Shown one piece after another: positions 49,196 through 59,737 of a stretch of 64,000 bases of DNA (the stretch's first letter is position 1; the number at the start of each line of letters is the position of its first letter). Both the position numbers and the translations under genes were made by a program. The notes under the pieces are model-generated. The model was not told where the DNA came from. It searched no databases and was given only the letters and a program-made list of their open reading frames with translations. Source of the DNA: Acinetobacter bouvetii DSM 14964 = CIP 107468 (GTDB lineage Bacteria > Pseudomonadota > Gammaproteobacteria > Pseudomonadales > Moraxellaceae); the NCBI RefSeq assembly GCF_000368865.1, contig NZ_KB849727.1:601381-665380 (forward strand), in the 5' to 3' direction.

Positions 49196-51367
49196 TTAGA
49201 AATTTAATTTCAGGGCAACATTGGCAGTACGCGGCGCGCCTAAGAACATATAGCCGTCGCCATCTGACTCACCGACATCTCGCCAATATTTTTTATTTAA
49301 CAGGTTGTCTACATTTAGACGCAGTTCTGCATCAGCTTTATTCCATTTAAAGGCATAGGCAGCGCCTGCATCAAAAACACTGTAACCGCCGACTTTTGCT
49401 GTGGCTTCACGGTTGGCAAATTTGCTTGAGCTGTAGCGTCCGCCCGCCATCAGTTTGAGCCCCTCAACTTGCGGCAGATCATAAGCAATAAAGCTGGCAG
49501 CGCGGAATTTCGGCGCATTTTGCATTTGATGGCCTGAGTAAGCAGTATTGGATACATCTTCCAAACGGGTGCGGGTAAATGCCATTGTGCCGTTCATGCT
49601 TAAGCGCGGGCTTAAATTGCCCGACACGCCAAATTCTACACCGCGGCTATGCTGTTCGCCTTCTTGAATAAAATAGTACTTATTATCTGCTGGGTTCAGC
49701 GCTGTATATTGATTGTCCTGACGCAAATCAAACAGCGCCGCGGTTAACAAAAACTGATTGATTTGCTGTTTATAACCCAACTCATACTGTTCAGATTGAA
49801 TAGGCGCCAAAATATCATCGCCATTTTCTGCATACCATGCTGCTGATCGGCCATCCGACAGTCCTTTTGCATAAGAGGCATACAGTGTTGCATCAGCTGT
49901 TGGGCTGTAACTGATCGCCAATTGCGGTAAAAATTTATCTAAATTGGTATCGCGGGTTTGTACGCCTTTTCGGCTATACGCCTGCTCATCTAAATCTATC
50001 CATTTAGCGCCTAATAACGCTGACCATTGTGAGCCCAATTCAATACGGTCAGAAACTGTTAGCGCAAGCTGAGAACTGTCCAGCGCCTTAGTACGCACAC
50101 CCACCTGTTCTGAGGTTGGATTAAGATCAACCGTATCTTCATAAATATTGCCATAGCCGATATATTCATTGACACGGTCAGAGCGCTTGCGTGATTTATC
50201 CGTTTGCGCCAGTTCAACATTTAAATGATGCAAGGTATTGGCTAAGGACCATTGCCCTTGCAGCTGCGCTTTCAGCTGGCGTGTCACATAGGTATCATCT
50301 GGGTTTTGATAGTCATAAATATCATAATTGCCATTGGCATCAAAACCATTGCCTAGGCCGCTATACTGACAGACACTGCTGTAACAGCCCCATGCAAATG
50401 TAGAGTAATCATCAATTTTTACCCGGCTGTAAGCGCCCACCAGATTTGCTGTCCAGAGATCATTCAAGGCATAGCTGTATTTTAAGCTGCTGTTGATGCT
50501 GTCCATCGTAACTGGCTTGCCCCAGCTCTGATAGGCCAATAAGCGGTCTGCTTGCACATTTTGCGGCACTTTGCCATCTAAAAGCTGATAGCCAGGCACT
50601 GAACGCTGCTGCTGGCGCTGCGATTCAAAATCAAACTGCAATGCGGACTTGTCTGTGATATTCCAGTCCAGCGCCGCAGAACCCATATAGCGCTTGCCGC
50701 CCACATGATCGACATAGCTGTTGATCTGCTCGCCGACCAAATTCACCCGGTAACCGAACTGCTGTTCATTGCCTGCAAAACCGCCCAAGTCTGCTGCAAC
50801 AGAAAACCGCCCATATTCATCTGCATTAAAACTGACCGACTTCACATCCGCTGGGCGCTTAGACACATAATTCACCACACCGCCCGGAGTCGACATGCCG
50901 CTTTGAATCGCAGAAATGCCTTTTAAAATTTCCACCCGCTCTTTATTTTCTAAAGACAGATTTTGCTCACCGCGCACCACGTTGCCATTCAGCAGATAGC
51001 TGGAACCTAAATCCAGCGCAAAGCCGCGCGATACAAAATTGGAGTAATAGCCGATCGGCGCATAGCTGTCGCCAACTGAGGCGTCATTTTTCACAACATC
51101 GGTAAGAATGCGGGCATGCTGATCTTCGATCAGATCTGCATTAAGCACAGTAATGGATGCTGGCGCCTTTTTTAATTCTTGTGTGCCAAAGCCTTCCAAT
51201 GCCACGGATTTTTTATTAACCGAAGCCTCTTGCGGCGCTGCGACCACAATGGTCTCCAATGTCTTGACCGCATCTTCTGCAAATACTGCCGGCGCAATAC
51301 AGAACTGTGACAACACAGCCGCTTTCACCGCCATAACCAATGGATTCTGCTTAAATTGAAGATTCAT
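49196..51367 (-). CDS. TonB-dependent outer-membrane receptor
   Basis: A TonB-dependent receptor of 723 residues. A signal peptide ends near VFAEDA. The TonB box region is likely ETIVVAAP. The plug domain (about 55-170) holds APASITVLNADLIEDQ and GVVNYVSKRP, and the barrel ends with the aromatic LGAPRTANVALKLNF. By sequence it looks like the siderophore (ferrichrome type) group, but I see no Fur box and the neighbours are vitamin-salvage genes, so the ligand may be a phosphorylated vitamin. A 170-base gap separates it from the kinase gene. Confidence 0.92.
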   Translation of the reverse strand: MNLQFKQNPLVMAVKAAVLSQFCIAPAVFAEDAVKTLETIVVAAPQEASVNKKSVALEGFGTQELKKAPASITVLNADLIEDQHARILTDVVKNDASVGDSYAPIGYYSNFVSRGFALDLGSSYLLNGNVVRGEQNLSLENKERVEILKGISAIQSGMSTPGGVVNYVSKRPADVKSVSFNADEYGRFSVAADLGGFAGNEQQFGYRVNLVGEQINSYVDHVGGKRYMGSAALDWNITDKSALQFDFESQRQQQRSVPGYQLLDGKVPQNVQADRLLAYQSWGKPVTMDSINSSLKYSYALNDLWTANLVGAYSRVKIDDYSTFAWGCYSSVCQYSGLGNGFDANGNYDIYDYQNPDDTYVTRQLKAQLQGQWSLANTLHHLNVELAQTDKSRKRSDRVNEYIGYGNIYEDTVDLNPTSEQVGVRTKALDSSQLALTVSDRIELGSQWSALLGAKWIDLDEQAYSRKGVQTRDTNLDKFLPQLAISYSPTADATLYASYAKGLSDGRSAAWYAENGDDILAPIQSEQYELGYKQQINQFLLTAALFDLRQDNQYTALNPADNKYYFIQEGEQHSRGVEFGVSGNLSPRLSMNGTMAFTRTRLEDVSNTAYSGHQMQNAPKFRAASFIAYDLPQVEGLKLMAGGRYSSSKFANREATAKVGGYSVFDAGAAYAFKWNKADAELRLNVDNLLNKKYWRDVGESDGDGYMFLGAPRTANVALKLNF

Positions 51368-51537
51368 GCTTAACTTTTCCGCCTTTCCCTAAAATGCGGT
51401 GCATTCTGTATCTTGCGAATACACCAATGCTCCTGCGATAAAATGAATAAATTTAAATAAATGAAGTGCAGTACAAGACAGCCTGCTGAAAGATTTCTTG
51501 CAAGCTGTGCTGATCTGATTGGGCATGAAATCATCAA

Positions 51538-52695
51538 TCATGCTTTGGCCTGCTGAATCAGCTTTGCCAGCAGCTGGCAGAATTTCTGCCCTTGCGGCTG
51601 AAAAAACCAAGCGGTATGTGCCCGCAGCCAGCCATAGTAAGCCGCATCTGCATGCTTGAAATTACGGGTGATGCCGGCAAAATATTCCAGCTCTGACAGT
51701 GCAAAATCGGTATGCACAATTTTGATCAGCTCAGGCAAAATTTCGAGTTCCTTTAAGGGAGCAGCATTTGCCAAATAAGCCCGAATAAAAGCACTCAGCC
51801 CTGCAGTATCAATATGAAGGTCAGCAGTCTGCTCTAGCGCCAGCCAGTCAATAAAATTGCGCTCAATCGTGACCGCTAAATCATAAACAGCGGAGTTATA
51901 ATCAGCTAAGCCAAAGTCAATTACCGTGCTGATTTCGGCCTGATCGCCGCTTTCTGTCCACAGCAAATTTGAGGCATGCAGGTCATTATGCGTCCATATT
52001 TTTGACGCCTGCTGCATGGCATTTTTTATGTTTCCGTGTACCGCTTTCAGCTGATCCAGCCAAACCGCATCCAGATCTTTATCTGCAAAATATGCGCTGA
52101 GCGCTGAACTGCTTTTAATGCGCTGCTGTATGGCTGCTTCAATATCGTGACTTTCTAATATGTCTTGATTTGAAATCAAATATTTTGCGCTGCGGCCATG
52201 CTGTACAGGATAGTTTTGAACGGCCTGATGCAGCTTTGCCAGCATCTCTCCCGCTTTAGCTGCATGCGATGCAGAGAAAAAAGGCTTCCAAGACAAGTGA
52301 TCTGCATAGAGGTCAAAGCCTTGCGCCTTTTCATGCACCTCACAGCTCCAATCCCCCAGCTCTGCCGCCGTCGCCCCATCTTTTGAGCAGAGCAGTACAG
52401 GAACAGAAATGCCTTGAGCCGCCAAATGCTGAATCAGCTGGTGTTCTTGCTGCAAATCTGATGCGCTGCGGAATGAGCGGTGACTGCGCTTAATAAAATA
52501 GCTGCGGTGTTCTGTTTGAATCAATACAGCAGATGAAAATGGCCGCGGACTGCGCCACAGCACCGTGAACTTGCCCTGCAATTGCGGATAGACCTGCTGC
52601 AGCAGGCGAAAATCATCTGCTGAAATGTCCTGCCAGTCTTTGGCTTCTGGACTTTCCCCCATGCCATGGCCTAGGTTTGCGGAAGACTCAGCCAT
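51538..52695 (-). CDS. APH/ChoK-fold small-molecule kinase
   Basis: A cytoplasmic phosphotransferase of about 385 residues with the aminoglycoside/choline/thiamine kinase fold. The catalytic loop THNDLHASNLLW and the metal-binding VIDFGLADYNSAVYDLA are clear; the N-terminal lobe has RSYFIKRSHRSF with the ATP-binding Lys. I start at the ATG at 52695, with AGGGG eight bases before; the longer frame to 52833 would add a Cys/Arg-rich segment unlike the family. ThiK, the thiamine kinase, has this fold. The start codon lies within a strong hairpin. Confidence 0.85.
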   Translation of the reverse strand: MAESSANLGHGMGESPEAKDWQDISADDFRLLQQVYPQLQGKFTVLWRSPRPFSSAVLIQTEHRSYFIKRSHRSFRSASDLQQEHQLIQHLAAQGISVPVLLCSKDGATAAELGDWSCEVHEKAQGFDLYADHLSWKPFFSASHAAKAGEMLAKLHQAVQNYPVQHGRSAKYLISNQDILESHDIEAAIQQRIKSSSALSAYFADKDLDAVWLDQLKAVHGNIKNAMQQASKIWTHNDLHASNLLWTESGDQAEISTVIDFGLADYNSAVYDLAVTIERNFIDWLALEQTADLHIDTAGLSAFIRAYLANAAPLKELEILPELIKIVHTDFALSELEYFAGITRNFKHADAAYYGWLRAHTAWFFQPQGQKFCQLLAKLIQQAKA

Positions 52696-52721
52696 GAGCA
52701 TACCCCTGAGTCTTCTGACTC
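52683..52721 (-). promoter_or_regulatory. Competing hairpins at the kinase start codon
   Basis: A perfect 9-bp inverted repeat, AAGACTCAG at 52683-52691 and CTGAGTCTT at 52706-52714, has the start codon and the AGGGG ribosome site in its 14-base loop and stem edge. A second hairpin, GAGTC-N4-GACTC at 52708-52721, uses part of the same arm, so the two exclude each other. Confidence 0.55.
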
Positions 52722-52868
52722 TGGACGCTCCAAATAGGCAATAAAAAAAAGCACTCGCTGCGAAGCGCAAAGCATAGAAAATCTTGCTTCTTTTTACTGC
52801 AACCGCAAAAATTCGCCATACATCACTCCGCAACCATTTTAAACAGTGCGAAATTTAGTAGATATAAG

Positions 52869-52880
52869 TGGTACATACCA
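52869..52880. promoter_or_regulatory. GntR/HutC-type operator candidate
   Basis: TGGTACATACCA is a TGGT-N4-ACCA dyad, the general pattern bound by HutC-group GntR regulators. It lies between the GntR gene and the kinase gene, about 175 bases upstream of the kinase start. Confidence 0.5.
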
Positions 52881-52971
52881 ATATTATTTACTGATTAAAT
52901 TATTTTTTTAAACTATTTATTCGATAATTAATTTATTTCTAATTTAAAAATACTTTTATTCGTCCAACACC

Positions 52972-53661
52972 TTAAGCATTAACATCTAAAATCATTTCTA
53001 TTTTATCTTCAGGCCAGATTTCAATATCAAACTCAATCACCTGATCATCTGACTTCGAAATCCGCTCAATCCGGATTGCGGTTTGGCTGGATGGAATGCC
53101 CAGCTGTTTTCCATCAAATTCATCAGCAGCGGTATTTTTAATCTTTAAACGGCTGCTGCTGTATTTAACATTAAACTGATTTTTAACCACCTCTTCCACA
53201 GATGGAATGATTTCATAATTGATAAAGCCAGGAAAAAATGAAACAGGCAGATAATTATATTCCAATAGGACGGGCACATTGTCTGCGTAACGCAAGCGGA
53301 TAATTTCATAAAAGCCCTGTGCGCCGATGGCTGCATCAAATAAATCTGAGCCTGCAAAAACATCCACCTGCTGTGCTGAGATCAATTCAGTTTTGGCGCT
53401 AAAACCCTGCGATTTTAGATAACGGTTAAAGTTTTCAATAGATGCCGGGTAATACTGAATTTTTTTATTGCTGGCAAACCAGCCGACATTTTGCACTTTG
53501 TATATTTTATCTTCTGCCCGCAGCTGCTCATAGGCTTTACGTACCGTTTCCCGGGAGCAATTGTATTTCAGCGCCAGATAGCGCTCTGATGGAATCAGCT
53601 GATTGGGAGCATAATTTTTTAGCTCCTGCCCAATCAAATCTCTGATTTCCATATATTTCAT
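52972..53661 (-). CDS. GntR-family regulator with UTRA domain
   Basis: A HutC-group regulator of 229 residues. The winged helix (about 5-70) has IPSERYLALKYNCSRETVRKAYEQL. The UTRA effector domain (about 85-225) has FYEIIRLRYADNVPVLLEYNYLP, typical of ligand-binding UTRA. A GAGG ribosome site precedes the ATG at 53661. It is the first gene of the run leading to the kinase, TonB receptor and PnuC, and a matching dyad lies before the kinase, so it probably controls that set. Confidence 0.9.
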   Translation of the reverse strand: MKYMEIRDLIGQELKNYAPNQLIPSERYLALKYNCSRETVRKAYEQLRAEDKIYKVQNVGWFASNKKIQYYPASIENFNRYLKSQGFSAKTELISAQQVDVFAGSDLFDAAIGAQGFYEIIRLRYADNVPVLLEYNYLPVSFFPGFINYEIIPSVEEVVKNQFNVKYSSSRLKIKNTAADEFDGKQLGIPSSQTAIRIERISKSDDQVIEFDIEIWPEDKIEMILDVNA

Positions 53662-54182
53662 TTATTCAGTCCTCTATAACAGTGCATTTTGCCTAGATAT
53701 TCGGCTCAGAAAGCCTCTTGCTTACAGCCTTAGATATCCGCAATGACAGCATCGGCAGCTCAACTCAATTCTAGATTAAGAATTATAGGACATGCCATTT
53801 GATTTATTAAGAATAAACATCAACTTTAACCATCGCATCCTTTATCCAGCTGATTGGCCGATCTATTGATAAGCCATTATAGGCTGACCGATGAACTGGC
53901 TTGATGCTCCGTTTCCCCCTATCTTTCGCGGATAATCAGTCATTGCTGCAATGAGCTCCATATCCAAACAAAACTATAGGAAAAATCAAATAATCAATAA
54001 ATAAACTGCCTGAAAAAATACCCATCAAGGATAAGTTAAAGGGCATTTTTTTCAGGTTCATCCTTTGTGATTAAACCACCGAAACAGCTACTGTTTTGTT
54101 TTTCTGTTTCAGATTCCGGTTGAGCAATACGCGCCTTGATGTGCGGGCTTGACTTCATATTAACCATGTTTTGAGACTGTAT
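53662..54182. other. Intergenic region with long AT hairpin
   Basis: About 520 bases between the GntR gene and the VOC gene. The strongest structure is CCTGAAAAAA at 54009-54018 paired with TTTTTTCAGG at 54047-54056, with an inner CCC/GGG pair; it could act as a terminator for the VOC gene. No coding frame with a ribosome site is seen. Confidence 0.5.
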
Positions 54183-54668
54183 TTAGCCTCGAAATGCCGC
54201 CTCAATTGCCGCGACATCAATTTTCTTCATGGTCATCATCGCGTCAAACGCCCGTTTGGCAGCTGCGCGGTCTGGACTTGTAAATGCCTTTGTTAAAGCA
54301 ATCGGCGTAATTTGCCATGAAATGCCCCACTTATCCTTACACCAGCCGCAGTCACTTTCCTGACCGCCATGGCCGACAATTGCATTCCAGTAACGGTCTG
54401 TTTCATTTTGATCTTCGGTGGCAACTTGAAATGAGAAGGCTTCGTTATGCTTGAATGCCGGGCCCCCATTGAGTCCAAGGCATGCCACCCCCAGCACAGT
54501 AAATTCAACGGTCAGCACATCCCCTTCTTTTCCTGAAGGATAATCTCCTGGCGCGCGGTGAACTGCACTGACAAAAGAATCGGGAAAGGTCTCTGCATAA
54601 AATTTTGCAGCCTCCTCAGCATTGTCATCGTACCAAAGGCAGATTGTGTTCTTTGCTATTTTTGTCAT
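54183..54668 (-). CDS. VOC-family protein (PhnB/YjdN type)
   Basis: A 161-residue protein of the vicinal-oxygen-chelate superfamily, PhnB subgroup. It begins TKIAKNTICLWYDDNAEEAAKFYAETFP in parts, the typical first module, and has GWCKDKWGISWQITP in the second, with Cys and Trp residues conserved in this subgroup. PhnB proteins are often mis-named 3-demethylubiquinone methyltransferases; no enzymatic activity is proven. It is monocistronic, downstream of the secretion operon on the same strand with a 127-base gap. Confidence 0.9.
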   Translation of the reverse strand: MTKIAKNTICLWYDDNAEEAAKFYAETFPDSFVSAVHRAPGDYPSGKEGDVLTVEFTVLGVACLGLNGGPAFKHNEAFSFQVATEDQNETDRYWNAIVGHGGQESDCGWCKDKWGISWQITPIALTKAFTSPDRAAAKRAFDAMMTMKKIDVAAIEAAFRG

Positions 54669-54795
54669 TTCACATCTCCTAACAAGACTAGATTCAGACT
54701 ATTTTGCATGACTTTAACGCGGTACGCATATCTGCCTAAAGATCTTTTACAATTTGATTTTTACAACGTGGCTATCTGACTGAATTAATAATGGA

Positions 54796-55974
54796 CTACC
54801 TTTCTCTTAAGGCTTCCTGCGCCTTATTGAATGGTTTAATTAAATAATCCAGCACAGTTTTTTCACCGGTTTTAATATCTACCGTTGCCACCATGCCGGG
54901 GGTAATTGCAAACTTTTGGCCGTCTTTATTCTGCAATTTATCAGCATCAGTGCGGATATAAACACGGTAATAAAATTGATCCTGCTTTACTTCATCACGC
55001 AGCGTATCCGGCGAAATCACCGTAACTTTGCCTTTGAGTCCGCCATAAATGGAATAATCATATGCTGTAATCTTCACCAGCGCTTCCTGCTCCGGATGAA
55101 TAAAAGCAATATCGCGCGGCGAAATCCGCGCTTCGACCAGCAGCTGTTCATCTAAAGGCACGATGGTCATCAGCTTGCCGTTTTGCGCAATGACGCCGCC
55201 AATGGTCATGACATCAATTTCTTTAATAATGCCCCGCACCGGTGATTTAAAGACTGTACGGCTCAGTGAATCTGACTTGCCTTTCACTACCTGTGATTGC
55301 GTTTCAATATCGGTATTGGCCTTTGCCAGTTCTTCACGCGCTTTTACAAGATATTGGTTTTGCGCATCATTCATCTGGTTGCGCAGTTCATTGGCTTGAC
55401 GCTTTAGGCGCAGCACTTCGACTTCACTGGCTGCGCCCTTGGCGACCAAGGGTTCAGTCATTCTCAATTCCTGATCGACTAAAACCAGCGCTTGCTTTAG
55501 CCCCGCCAAAGATTCCTCCAAATTGGCGCGGCGCGAGTGATACAGCGCAGTTTCTTCTTTCACCAAAGCTGGATCTTTCAGCACTTCCGCAGGAAATTTC
55601 AATGATGCGCCATTCACTTCTGCCCGCAGCCGCGCAGCAGTTGCTTGAGAAGACAGCAGCAATGAAGCGGACTCGCCGACATTCGATGCAAAACGCGTTG
55701 GATCGAGCAGAGCCAGCACTTGCCCCTGTTCGACAATTTGCCCTTCATGCACATTTAATTTGGTCAAGATCCCGCCTTCCAGCGATTGAATCACTTGCTC
55801 CTTGGAAGATGGAATCACCTTGCCCGTGCCATTGGATACTTCTTCCAGCTTAAACAGCCATGCCCATATCAGCAAAGCCAGCAGCCCAAGGCAGATGATC
55901 CAAATGAATAGGCTTGGTTTTGGCAAACTTGGCTCTGTTTCCCTTAATTTACCCGACTTGCCGTGCTGACTCAT
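54796..55974 (-). CDS. Type I secretion membrane-fusion protein (HlyD family)
   Basis: A periplasmic adaptor of 392 residues with one inner-membrane helix near residues 22-42 ([18 protein letters not shown]). The biotinyl-lipoyl-like part has the [23 protein letters not shown] segment, followed by a long coiled-coil hairpin (about 120-230) and the beta-barrel ending in [20 protein letters not shown]. It links the ABC protein to the TolC protein. Its start overlaps the ABC gene by 26 bases. It is the LapC-type partner for a large adhesin. Confidence 0.94.
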   Translation of the reverse strand: MSQHGKSGKLRETEPSLPKPSLFIWIICLGLLALLIWAWLFKLEEVSNGTGKVIPSSKEQVIQSLEGGILTKLNVHEGQIVEQGQVLALLDPTRFASNVGESASLLLSSQATAARLRAEVNGASLKFPAEVLKDPALVKEETALYHSRRANLEESLAGLKQALVLVDQELRMTEPLVAKGAASEVEVLRLKRQANELRNQMNDAQNQYLVKAREELAKANTDIETQSQVVKGKSDSLSRTVFKSPVRGIIKEIDVMTIGGVIAQNGKLMTIVPLDEQLLVEARISPRDIAFIHPEQEALVKITAYDYSIYGGLKGKVTVISPDTLRDEVKQDQFYYRVYIRTDADKLQNKDGQKFAITPGMVATVDIKTGEKTVLDYLIKPFNKAQEALRER

Positions 55975-58096
55975 TCTTCTGCCCCTGATTCAATGTTGAC
56001 TGTTTTAATACTTGTTCTTTTGGCCCATCCATCACAATTCTGCCCTCGTGCACCACAATAATGCGGTCAACCAGTTCCAGCACTGCCCGGCGGTGTGTGG
56101 CAATCACTAAGGTTTTTTGTCCAAGCCATGATTTTAGCTGATCGATCAGTATTTTTTCTGACACATCATCAATAGCCGCTGTCGGCTCATCCAGCAAAAG
56201 AATATTCGGCTGGCGCAGCAGCAAGCGGGCCAGCAGCAAAGCTTGACGCTGACCGCCAGAGAAACCGATGCCGCCTTCTAAGATTTGGTAATCCAGGCCT
56301 TCTTTCTTATCCATGACAAAATTTAAAGCGCCTGTAATTTTCAACACATGCAGAATTTCATCGTCATTCGCCAAAGGTGCGCCCAATTTTAAATTTTCCC
56401 GCACAGAACCAAAAAACAAATGCGCATTCTGATTCAGCAGCCCCATGTCCCGGCGTACATCCGATGGGTCAATTAACCCTAAATCAATGCCATCCAGTTT
56501 AATTTTTCCTTGCACAGGCTCCTGCATGCCGGACAGCAGCTGCAGCAATGTCGACTTGCCCGCGCCATTGCGGCCCAGAATTGCAATTTTTTCGCCGGGC
56601 TTAATTTCCAGTTTAGGAATCGCCAAAGAGGCGCGCTCATCATCCTGTTCATATTGGAAAATGACATTGTTTAACTCGTAATGCCCCATAATGGCTGGAC
56701 GATGAATCAAATGCGCTTGCTCAGGCTGATCAACCGGTTTCTTCATCAGCTCATCCAGACTGGATTTTGCCACTTTGGCTTGCTGCAGCCGGCCCAATAC
56801 ACCCGCAATTTGCGCAATCGGCGCCAGCATCCGTGAAGATAAAATTGAACATGCGACCAATGCGCCTGTCGTCATATCGCCCTTCATCACTGCAAAGCAG
56901 CCAACCAGCACAACAATGGCAAAAGTTAAGCCCTGAATTTTCTGCGTCCATGCGGTCATCACGCCCACCAGCTTGCGTTGGCGCATTGAAATATCCGCAG
57001 ACACTTCATTCATGTGATTCCATTGATTTTGAAAGCGTGACTCAGCGCGCAGCAGCTTGATGTCTTCAATGCCCTGCACGGCTTCGACCAGTGTGGCATT
57101 GCGGATTGCGCCTTCACGCATGCCTTCAGATGCCAGCTTCGCTAACGGCTTTTGAATAAGAATGCCCGGAATAATCATCAGAGGGACAACCAGCACCATT
57201 ACCCAAAACAGATTGCCGCCAATCAGCCAGAAAATCGCCAGAAACAGTAAAAAGAATGGCAAATCTGCAATTGCAGAAATTGTCGTCGAGGTCACTAACT
57301 CCCGCACGCCTTCCAATTCACGGATTTGTGAAATAAAGGTGCCTGTAGATTTTGAACGCTCTTTATTTTTAATTCTCAGCGCATGTCCAAATACCCGGTC
57401 AGAAATTTTCAAATCGGCGCGCTTGCCAATAATGTCCGATAAGTAAATCCGCGCAACGCGCAGGCCAAATTCAAAAACAGCCGCAATCAGCACACCGCCC
57501 GCCAGCACCCACAAAGTCGGAATAGACTGTGCAGGAATGACGCGGTCATAAACATTCATCGAAAATAAAATGGTGGCCAGCGCAAGTATATTCGCCATCA
57601 TCGAGGCAAACATAATATCAACATAGCGCTTCCAGTCTTTCAGCACAATTGACCAAAACCAGCTGGCTTCATAAGGCTTAACGTATTCATCGACACGGAC
57701 ATCGGCAATGGATTTTTCTGGCCGCAAAATGTAGACATTGGCCGTATTCTGCTTAAGCAGGTCAATCGTTAAAACCTGCGCCAGGCCTTGATCGCCGCTG
57801 AATTGAATGCTGGCATTGCCTTCAGCATCCACCTTATCCAAAACGCCGACTTGTCCATCTTGCATTTCAATAATGACAGGCAAACGCCAAGGATTCAGCA
57901 CATCTTCACTGAAGCTGCTTTTTCTCAGGCTTAAGCCTATTTGGCGGCATACCGTGCCCAGCACCTCATCAACGGTCTGGTTTGGATTCCAATCCAGCTG
58001 TAACCGCAGCCGCTCTTCCGAGGGTTCCATGCGGTAATGCTTGGCAATGGTGAGTACGGCATTTAGCCATGGCTGATATTGTATAGAATTGCTCAT
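55949..58096 (-). CDS. Type I secretion ABC transporter (LapB-like)
   Basis: An inner-membrane exporter of 715 residues. The N-terminal region (about 1-130) resembles a C39 peptidase domain without the catalytic Cys, so it is a substrate-docking domain as in LapB. Six helices follow (about 150-430), then the ATPase with Walker [10 protein letters not shown], signature [16 protein letters not shown] and Walker [13 protein letters not shown]. The start overlaps the tolC-type stop by 4 bases (ATGA). It is expected to export the adhesin encoded nearby. Confidence 0.95.
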   Translation of the reverse strand: MSNSIQYQPWLNAVLTIAKHYRMEPSEERLRLQLDWNPNQTVDEVLGTVCRQIGLSLRKSSFSEDVLNPWRLPVIIEMQDGQVGVLDKVDAEGNASIQFSGDQGLAQVLTIDLLKQNTANVYILRPEKSIADVRVDEYVKPYEASWFWSIVLKDWKRYVDIMFASMMANILALATILFSMNVYDRVIPAQSIPTLWVLAGGVLIAAVFEFGLRVARIYLSDIIGKRADLKISDRVFGHALRIKNKERSKSTGTFISQIRELEGVRELVTSTTISAIADLPFFLLFLAIFWLIGGNLFWVMVLVVPLMIIPGILIQKPLAKLASEGMREGAIRNATLVEAVQGIEDIKLLRAESRFQNQWNHMNEVSADISMRQRKLVGVMTAWTQKIQGLTFAIVVLVGCFAVMKGDMTTGALVACSILSSRMLAPIAQIAGVLGRLQQAKVAKSSLDELMKKPVDQPEQAHLIHRPAIMGHYELNNVIFQYEQDDERASLAIPKLEIKPGEKIAILGRNGAGKSTLLQLLSGMQEPVQGKIKLDGIDLGLIDPSDVRRDMGLLNQNAHLFFGSVRENLKLGAPLANDDEILHVLKITGALNFVMDKKEGLDYQILEGGIGFSGGQRQALLLARLLLRQPNILLLDEPTAAIDDVSEKILIDQLKSWLGQKTLVIATHRRAVLELVDRIIVVHEGRIVMDGPKEQVLKQSTLNQGQKNESARQVG

Positions 58097-59613
58097 GGCT
58101 CTATCTCAATCCCTTGAATAGATAAGTTATTTAACTGATAAAATTCACGAGAACGGCCTGTGACCTTGATGTATTCGGTCAGGCCTGAATAAATATCATA
58201 TCTGGCATTTTCTATTTCTTGCGCCACGCTATGAATGGACTGCTCAGCATTTAATAAATCAACAACGGTACGTGTTCCTAATTTATATTGTTCCTGATAC
58301 AGCTCTTTGGTGCGTGCCGTCGTTTCTCTGCGTGAAGACAGAACCTCCATCTGCTTTTGCTTATTTGCGACTTGCTCCCGGATTAAGCGCACCTGATCAT
58401 TGACATCTCGATATACAACATTGACCTGCGCCTTAGCCGCTTCTTCTGCATAACTGGCCGCACGCGCTCTTGAGCGGATTGCGCCGCCTTGAAAGAAATC
58501 ACTGCTGGCTTCGAGCATGATGGAACTGTAGAGGCCATCATCTTCGTTGTTATTTGGATTGCGTCCATTTAAGGCTTGGCTGAGGCCGCCCTTAATATTA
58601 ATGGTGGGATAGGCATTCAGCTTTGCCTGTTCTTTTTGCGACTTGGCAATTTCAACTTCGGCCTGCGCCGCCATCATCTCTGGAATCCGCGTAAATTCAG
58701 GATCTTGATATAATCCTGCATTTCGCACGATATAATCTGGAATATTAAATCTTACCGCCGAAACATCATAGCCTAACAATGTTCTCAGCTTCTGCTGATA
58801 CTGACGCAGCGCTGTTTCCTGCACAATTTTATTGCTTTGCGCCGCTTCTAAAGTGGATTGCGCCTGTACTGGATCGGCCTGGCTGCTGATGCCGGCATTG
58901 GCGCGCAAATTAGCAATTTCCGCAATGCGGGCAACCCCTTTAATCTGCTGATCGGCAATTTTTACAATTTCTTGATAACGGTTGATATTCACAATGGCAT
59001 TGACCGTCTGATAGGCAATATCATCCACACTGACAAGCAATGATGCTTGCTTTTCCAACAATTTAGCTTCTTCTGTATTTACAGATGTTTTGACTTTGCC
59101 GAAGTCATACAGCATCTGTGTTGCGGACAAAGTATACAGCTGTCTGCCCCGCTCTCCAGTGGTCAAATCGGCACTGCTGATACCGCCTGAAATTTGCGGA
59201 TAATACTGCGATTTTGCTGTATCTATATTGGCATTTTGCCCAGCCATGCTAGCAATATTTTGTGCGATATTCGGATGCTGCTGTAAAGCCTGATGTATTG
59301 CATCAATCAGCGACACTTCCATTGTGCCGGATGACTGACCGTTCAAAACCGAGACTGCTGGAGCGCCTGTCATTGCTCTAGAGCCTGTAACCATAGGCAG
59401 CGCTTCCCGCTGCTGCGGCTGTTGCAGCTGAAAGCTGCTTAATGCTTGAATACTGATTTTGTTGCTGACGCTTTGCTGAGGGTTAAATATTTGACTAATT
59501 TCTTTCTTGGCTGAATTTAAATAGTCTTGAAATGCAGCTGCCTGCACTTGCTGTAAAGCCAGAGGTAGAGGCAGCAATAAAATCAGCCCTAACCTTAATT
59601 TAATAGTACTCAT
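58093..59613 (-). CDS. Type I secretion outer-membrane protein (TolC family)
   Basis: An outer-membrane channel of 506 residues (LapE/AggA type). A signal peptide ends near QVQA. Two OEP repeats are visible: [22 protein letters not shown] opens the first and [25 protein letters not shown] the second, each leading to long helices. It is the first gene of the T1SS trio, 85 bases after a terminator that follows the glycosyltransferase, so it probably has its own promoter. Confidence 0.94.
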   Translation of the reverse strand: MSTIKLRLGLILLLPLPLALQQVQAAAFQDYLNSAKKEISQIFNPQQSVSNKISIQALSSFQLQQPQQREALPMVTGSRAMTGAPAVSVLNGQSSGTMEVSLIDAIHQALQQHPNIAQNIASMAGQNANIDTAKSQYYPQISGGISSADLTTGERGRQLYTLSATQMLYDFGKVKTSVNTEEAKLLEKQASLLVSVDDIAYQTVNAIVNINRYQEIVKIADQQIKGVARIAEIANLRANAGISSQADPVQAQSTLEAAQSNKIVQETALRQYQQKLRTLLGYDVSAVRFNIPDYIVRNAGLYQDPEFTRIPEMMAAQAEVEIAKSQKEQAKLNAYPTINIKGGLSQALNGRNPNNNEDDGLYSSIMLEASSDFFQGGAIRSRARAASYAEEAAKAQVNVVYRDVNDQVRLIREQVANKQKQMEVLSSRRETTARTKELYQEQYKLGTRTVVDLLNAEQSIHSVAQEIENARYDIYSGLTEYIKVTGRSREFYQLNNLSIQGIEIEP

Positions 59614-59697
59614 TATAGAAATTTATTTTTAACCCTTGCATATTTTTTATATGGCAGGACTATATTGAAAATATAATCCTAATTCCTTTTAAACCAG

Positions 59698-59724
59698 AAA
59701 AAGCAGCATTAAAACTGCTTTTTT
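59698..59724 (-). terminator. Terminator after the glycosyltransferase gene
   Basis: AAAAAGCAG and CTGCTTTTTT form a stem around ATTAAAA, 13 bases after the glycosyltransferase stop. Runs of A and T on both sides allow either direction. Confidence 0.82.
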
Positions 59725-59737
59725 CCATACTGTTATT

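Noticed and set aside
49196..51367. Fur-controlled siderophore locus
   Set aside because: No convincing Fur-box dyad was seen in the 170-base leader, and there are no siderophore synthesis genes nearby; a siderophore ligand for the receptor itself is still possible.
51368..52860. Thiamine-pyrophosphate or cobalamin riboswitch before the kinase or TonB receptor
   Set aside because: The conserved CTGAGA and ACCTGA-type core of the TPP element and the cobalamin box were not found in either leader.
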